From Thermoplasmata archaeon (lineage in GTDB: Archaea > Thermoplasmatota > Thermoplasmata > Thermoplasmatales > Thermoplasmataceae): DNA of 7,941 nucleotides. A model generated the notes under the pieces. The model saw nothing but the letters and a program-made list of their open reading frames with translations. It was not told the DNA's origin and searched no databases. Positions 6,404 to 7,941 of the stretch are shown in pieces. The DNA lies in NCBI GenBank assembly GCA_021811525.1, contig JAJZOK010000101.1, positions 1-7,941 of the forward strand. Direction: 5' to 3'. Within the stretch, counting starts at the first letter, position 1. Each line of letters opens with the position of its first letter. A program made the position numbers and the translations under genes.

Positions 6404-6900
6404 TGGCAGGTTCATCATTTTATGGTCAGTTGGCGTCCAATTTCTTCAGCAATGTTACACATAACCCGGTTTTCCTGCTGAGTTTTGTTGTTCCTGTTAT
6501 AATGCTGCTTGTGGCTTCCATAGCCATCAGGCACTATTCCAGGAAAACAAAGATAGACGGGCCACCGACTTTGGAGCAGAAGAGGGAGAAATTCATTGTT
6601 CCAAGGGACTTTTTCAACAGGGAAGCTGAGAAGATCAAGACGGATGACTATGAGTATTTCCTCGGGCCGATTTTTAGTGAATTTGAATCACTTCTGAATT
6701 TCCATGAGTACTTCAAGAACCTGCATAAACAGTACAGAAAATATGTATCAATGAGCCAGTCCGGAAGGAAAAAAAAGAAACAGAGGGGCATAGAAGGCAG
6801 GAAGAAGACATTCGATGACATTCTGAAACTTTATAATCAGTTCAGGGGGAACAAGTTTGACAGGGTTGAATTTGAGCAGGATGAGGGGAGGATCTTATGA
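6403..6900 (+). CDS. Single-pass membrane protein with charged cytoplasmic domain
   Basis: No family is recognised for this 165-residue protein. Residues 23-42 form one membrane helix (VFLLSFVVPVIMLLVASIAI), followed at once by RHYSRKTK. By the positive-inside rule the N-terminus is outside and the C-terminal 120 residues face the cytoplasm. That domain is rich in charge and aromatics (DDYEYFLGPIFSEFESLLNF, about 81-100), has a basic loop near 121-135 (GRKKKKQRGIEGRKK), and ends with an acidic tail. It could be a membrane receptor that brings MoxR or the DUF4129-like protein to the surface protein's anchor; this is inferred from order only. The ATG overlaps the previous TAA by one base (TAATG), and its own stop overlaps the moxR start (ATGA), so three consecutive genes are translationally linked. 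A run of eight A at 6769-6776 encodes part of the lysine cluster. Confidence 0.85.
   Translation: MAGSSFYGQLASNFFSNVTHNPVFLLSFVVPVIMLLVASIAIRHYSRKTKIDGPPTLEQKREKFIVPRDFFNREAEKIKTDDYEYFLGPIFSEFESLLNFHEYFKNLHKQYRKYVSMSQSGRKKKKQRGIEGRKKTFDDILKLYNQFRGNKFDRVEFEQDEGRIL
6887..6894 (+). promoter_or_regulatory. Shine-Dalgarno site for moxR
   Basis: GGAGGATC lies inside the end of the preceding gene, with the GGAGG core five bases before the ATG at 6897. It is the strongest ribosome binding site in the operon. The MoxR ATPase may therefore be translated at a rate partly independent of the coupled upstream frames. Confidence 0.65.
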
Positions 6901-7865
6901 CGGAAAATGAATTTGTGGATATTAGCAGCTTAAGGGACAGTGTCAGGAAAATAGAGGCAAGGATAGGGAAGAAGGTGATCGGATCCGAAAGGATAGTCCG
7001 TTTCATGTTCATAGCATTGCTCAGCAACAACCATGTATTGCTGGAAGGTGTTCCGGGCCTTGCAAAGACAATGCTTGCAAGTGAATTTTCAAGGCACCTG
7101 TGCATGGATTTCAAGAGGATACAGTTCACCCCGGATATGCTCCCCACAGATATCACAGGAACCATGGTGTTCAACCTCGAGGAAAGGCACCTCCAGTTCA
7201 GGAAAGGGCCAATATTCGCCAATGTTCTCCTTGCAGATGAAATAAACAGGACTCCCGCCAAGGTGCAATCTGCGCTTCTTGAAGGTATGGAGGAGAAGAA
7301 AGTATCAGTTGGAGGCGACGACCACGACCTGCCGTCCCCGTTTCTTGTCATTGCAACTCAGAACCCAATAGAGCAGGAAGGAACATTCCCCCTTGCGGAA
7401 GCACTGATGGATCGTTTCCTTTTCAGGTATATACTCACTTACCCTTCCAGGGAAGAAGAACTCAACATCCTCAAATCCATTACCCTACTGAATGATGACG
7501 TTGACAACGATGTTGATGCAACGAAGATTTTGAGCCTTCGGAAAGAAGTTTCAAAGGTTCATGCCAGTGAAGAGATAATGTCCTATATCGTTGACATTAT
7601 CAGAAGAACCAGGGAACATGAGCTCATAATGGTTGGTGCAAGCCCAAGGACCGCAGCCAAGTATCTTACAGCTGTCAGGGCCAATGCAATGCTCAATGGC
7701 AGGGACTATGTAATACCGGAGGATGTGAGGTTCATTTCCAGGGAACTTTTGAACCACAGGCTAATACTCAGGCCAGAGGCACTGCTTGAAAACGGTGGAG
7801 ATGGAGTTTCCACGGTCAATAGGGTAATCGACAGGCTTATCTCACAGGTTGCGACACCTAAATGA
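6897..7865 (+). CDS. moxR: MoxR-family AAA+ ATPase
   Basis: MoxR ATPases are chaperone-like hexameric AAA+ enzymes that use ATP to mature or assemble partner complexes, often with DUF58 or von Willebrand A-type proteins. The 322-residue length is typical and all key motifs are present: Walker A GVPGLAKT (residues 51-58, K57), Walker B VLLADEINR (110-118, D114-E115), sensor 1 in ATQNPIEQEGTFPLAEA (N156), the arginine of MDRF (R173), and sensor 2 GASPRTA (R251). The helical lid carries the usual YVIPEDVRF (271-279). Nothing suggests inactivation. The ATG at 6897 overlaps the previous TGA and has a GGAGG site. Its stop overlaps the next ATG in the same ATGA fashion. It acts in the cytosol, probably at the membrane given its neighbours. 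The substrate is not visible; the large surface protein or its complex is the obvious candidate. Confidence 0.96.
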   Translation: MTENEFVDISSLRDSVRKIEARIGKKVIGSERIVRFMFIALLSNNHVLLEGVPGLAKTMLASEFSRHLCMDFKRIQFTPDMLPTDITGTMVFNLEERHLQFRKGPIFANVLLADEINRTPAKVQSALLEGMEEKKVSVGGDDHDLPSPFLVIATQNPIEQEGTFPLAEALMDRFLFRYILTYPSREEELNILKSITLLNDDVDNDVDATKILSLRKEVSKVHASEEIMSYIVDIIRRTREHELIMVGASPRTAAKYLTAVRANAMLNGRDYVIPEDVRFISRELLNHRLILRPEALLENGGDGVSTVNRVIDRLISQVATPK

Positions 7866-7941
7866 TCAAGAAATCCGGATATGGGATACTGGCAGCGGTT
7901 TCTGCTTCAGTGCTGGAGTCCATATTATTCGGATATGATTA
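7862..7941 (+). CDS. Start of a membrane protein, probably DUF58 partner of MoxR (partial)
   Basis: The last 80 bases open a frame with ATG at 7862, overlapping the moxR TGA as ATGA. The 26 visible residues begin MIKKSGYGILAAVSASV and continue with a mostly hydrophobic stretch, as expected for a first membrane segment behind a short basic N-terminus. DUF58 proteins, which carry two N-terminal membrane helices and a von Willebrand A-like domain, typically follow moxR, so this is the most likely identity. The diagnostic part lies beyond the window, so that call rests on gene order. The gene itself is well supported by the coupling. Confidence 0.7.
   Translation, partial: MIKKSGYGILAAVSASVLESILFGYD

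Noticed and set aside
6769..6776. Run of eight A as a programmed frameshift site
   Set aside because: Both alternative frames stop within about 15 codons, giving only truncated ends. The run is better explained as a lysine cluster, though it is a plausible place for sequencing error.
6842..7351. 169-residue minus-strand frame across the moxR start
   Set aside because: It runs antisense to the conserved Walker A and B region of moxR and across an overlap of two real genes.

Overview
The window looks like a piece of an archaeal chromosome, most plausibly from a Thermoplasmatales-type organism (Thermoplasma, Ferroplasma or Cuniculiplasma relatives). The domain assignment is firm: it carries an archaeal Sm-like protein, an archaeal exosome Csl4 subunit and an archaeosine synthase, and Shine-Dalgarno sites read GGTGAT or GGAGG. 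The order is inferred from AT-leaning composition, AGG/AGA arginine codons, one apparently leaderless start behind a TATA-like box, and a very large N-glycosylation-rich surface protein with a single N-terminal anchor, which would suit a wall-less archaeon. No database search could be run.

Left block (about 128-1253, minus strand): an RNA-metabolism operon. The order in transcription is a possible 34-residue leader ORF (weak), csl4 (exosome cap subunit), a 53-residue coiled-coil protein, and lsm (Sm-like protein, SmAP). csl4 and the 53-residue gene share an ATGA stop/start overlap. The lsm ribosome binding site lies in the 11 bases between the 53-residue gene and lsm. Bases 1-127 hold no gene, only T-tracts that may end lsm transcription and a weak TATA-like element pointing out of the window.

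Middle (1298-2875, plus strand): arcS, divergent from csl4. It encodes the enzyme that attaches lysine to preQ0 at position 15 of tRNA on the way to archaeosine. The family signature PC-x3-KPY-x2-S-x2-H is intact and a PUA domain ends the protein. A T-rich stretch follows the gene.

Right block (2950 to the window edge, plus strand): a tightly packed operon of at least five genes. It opens behind a TATA-like box with a GTG start and no leader. The genes are (1) a 958-residue surface protein with an N-terminal anchor, about six carboxypeptidase-regulatory-like beta modules, 47 N-glycosylation sequons and no cysteine; (2) a 189-residue soluble protein whose C-terminal half resembles the cytoplasmic DUF4129 domain; (3) a 165-residue single-pass membrane protein with a charged cytoplasmic tail; (4) a complete MoxR-family AAA+ ATPase; and (5) the start of a membrane protein, probably the DUF58 partner of MoxR, cut by the window edge. 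Genes 2-5 are linked by stop/start overlaps, or by a gap of 7 bases in the case of genes 1 and 2.

The right block is the best candidate for an undescribed system. A MoxR chaperone-like ATPase is co-translated with two small adaptor or anchor proteins and transcribed with a giant glycosylated surface protein. The simplest reading is a MoxR machine that assembles, matures or regulates the surface protein at the membrane. That role is inferred from gene order only.
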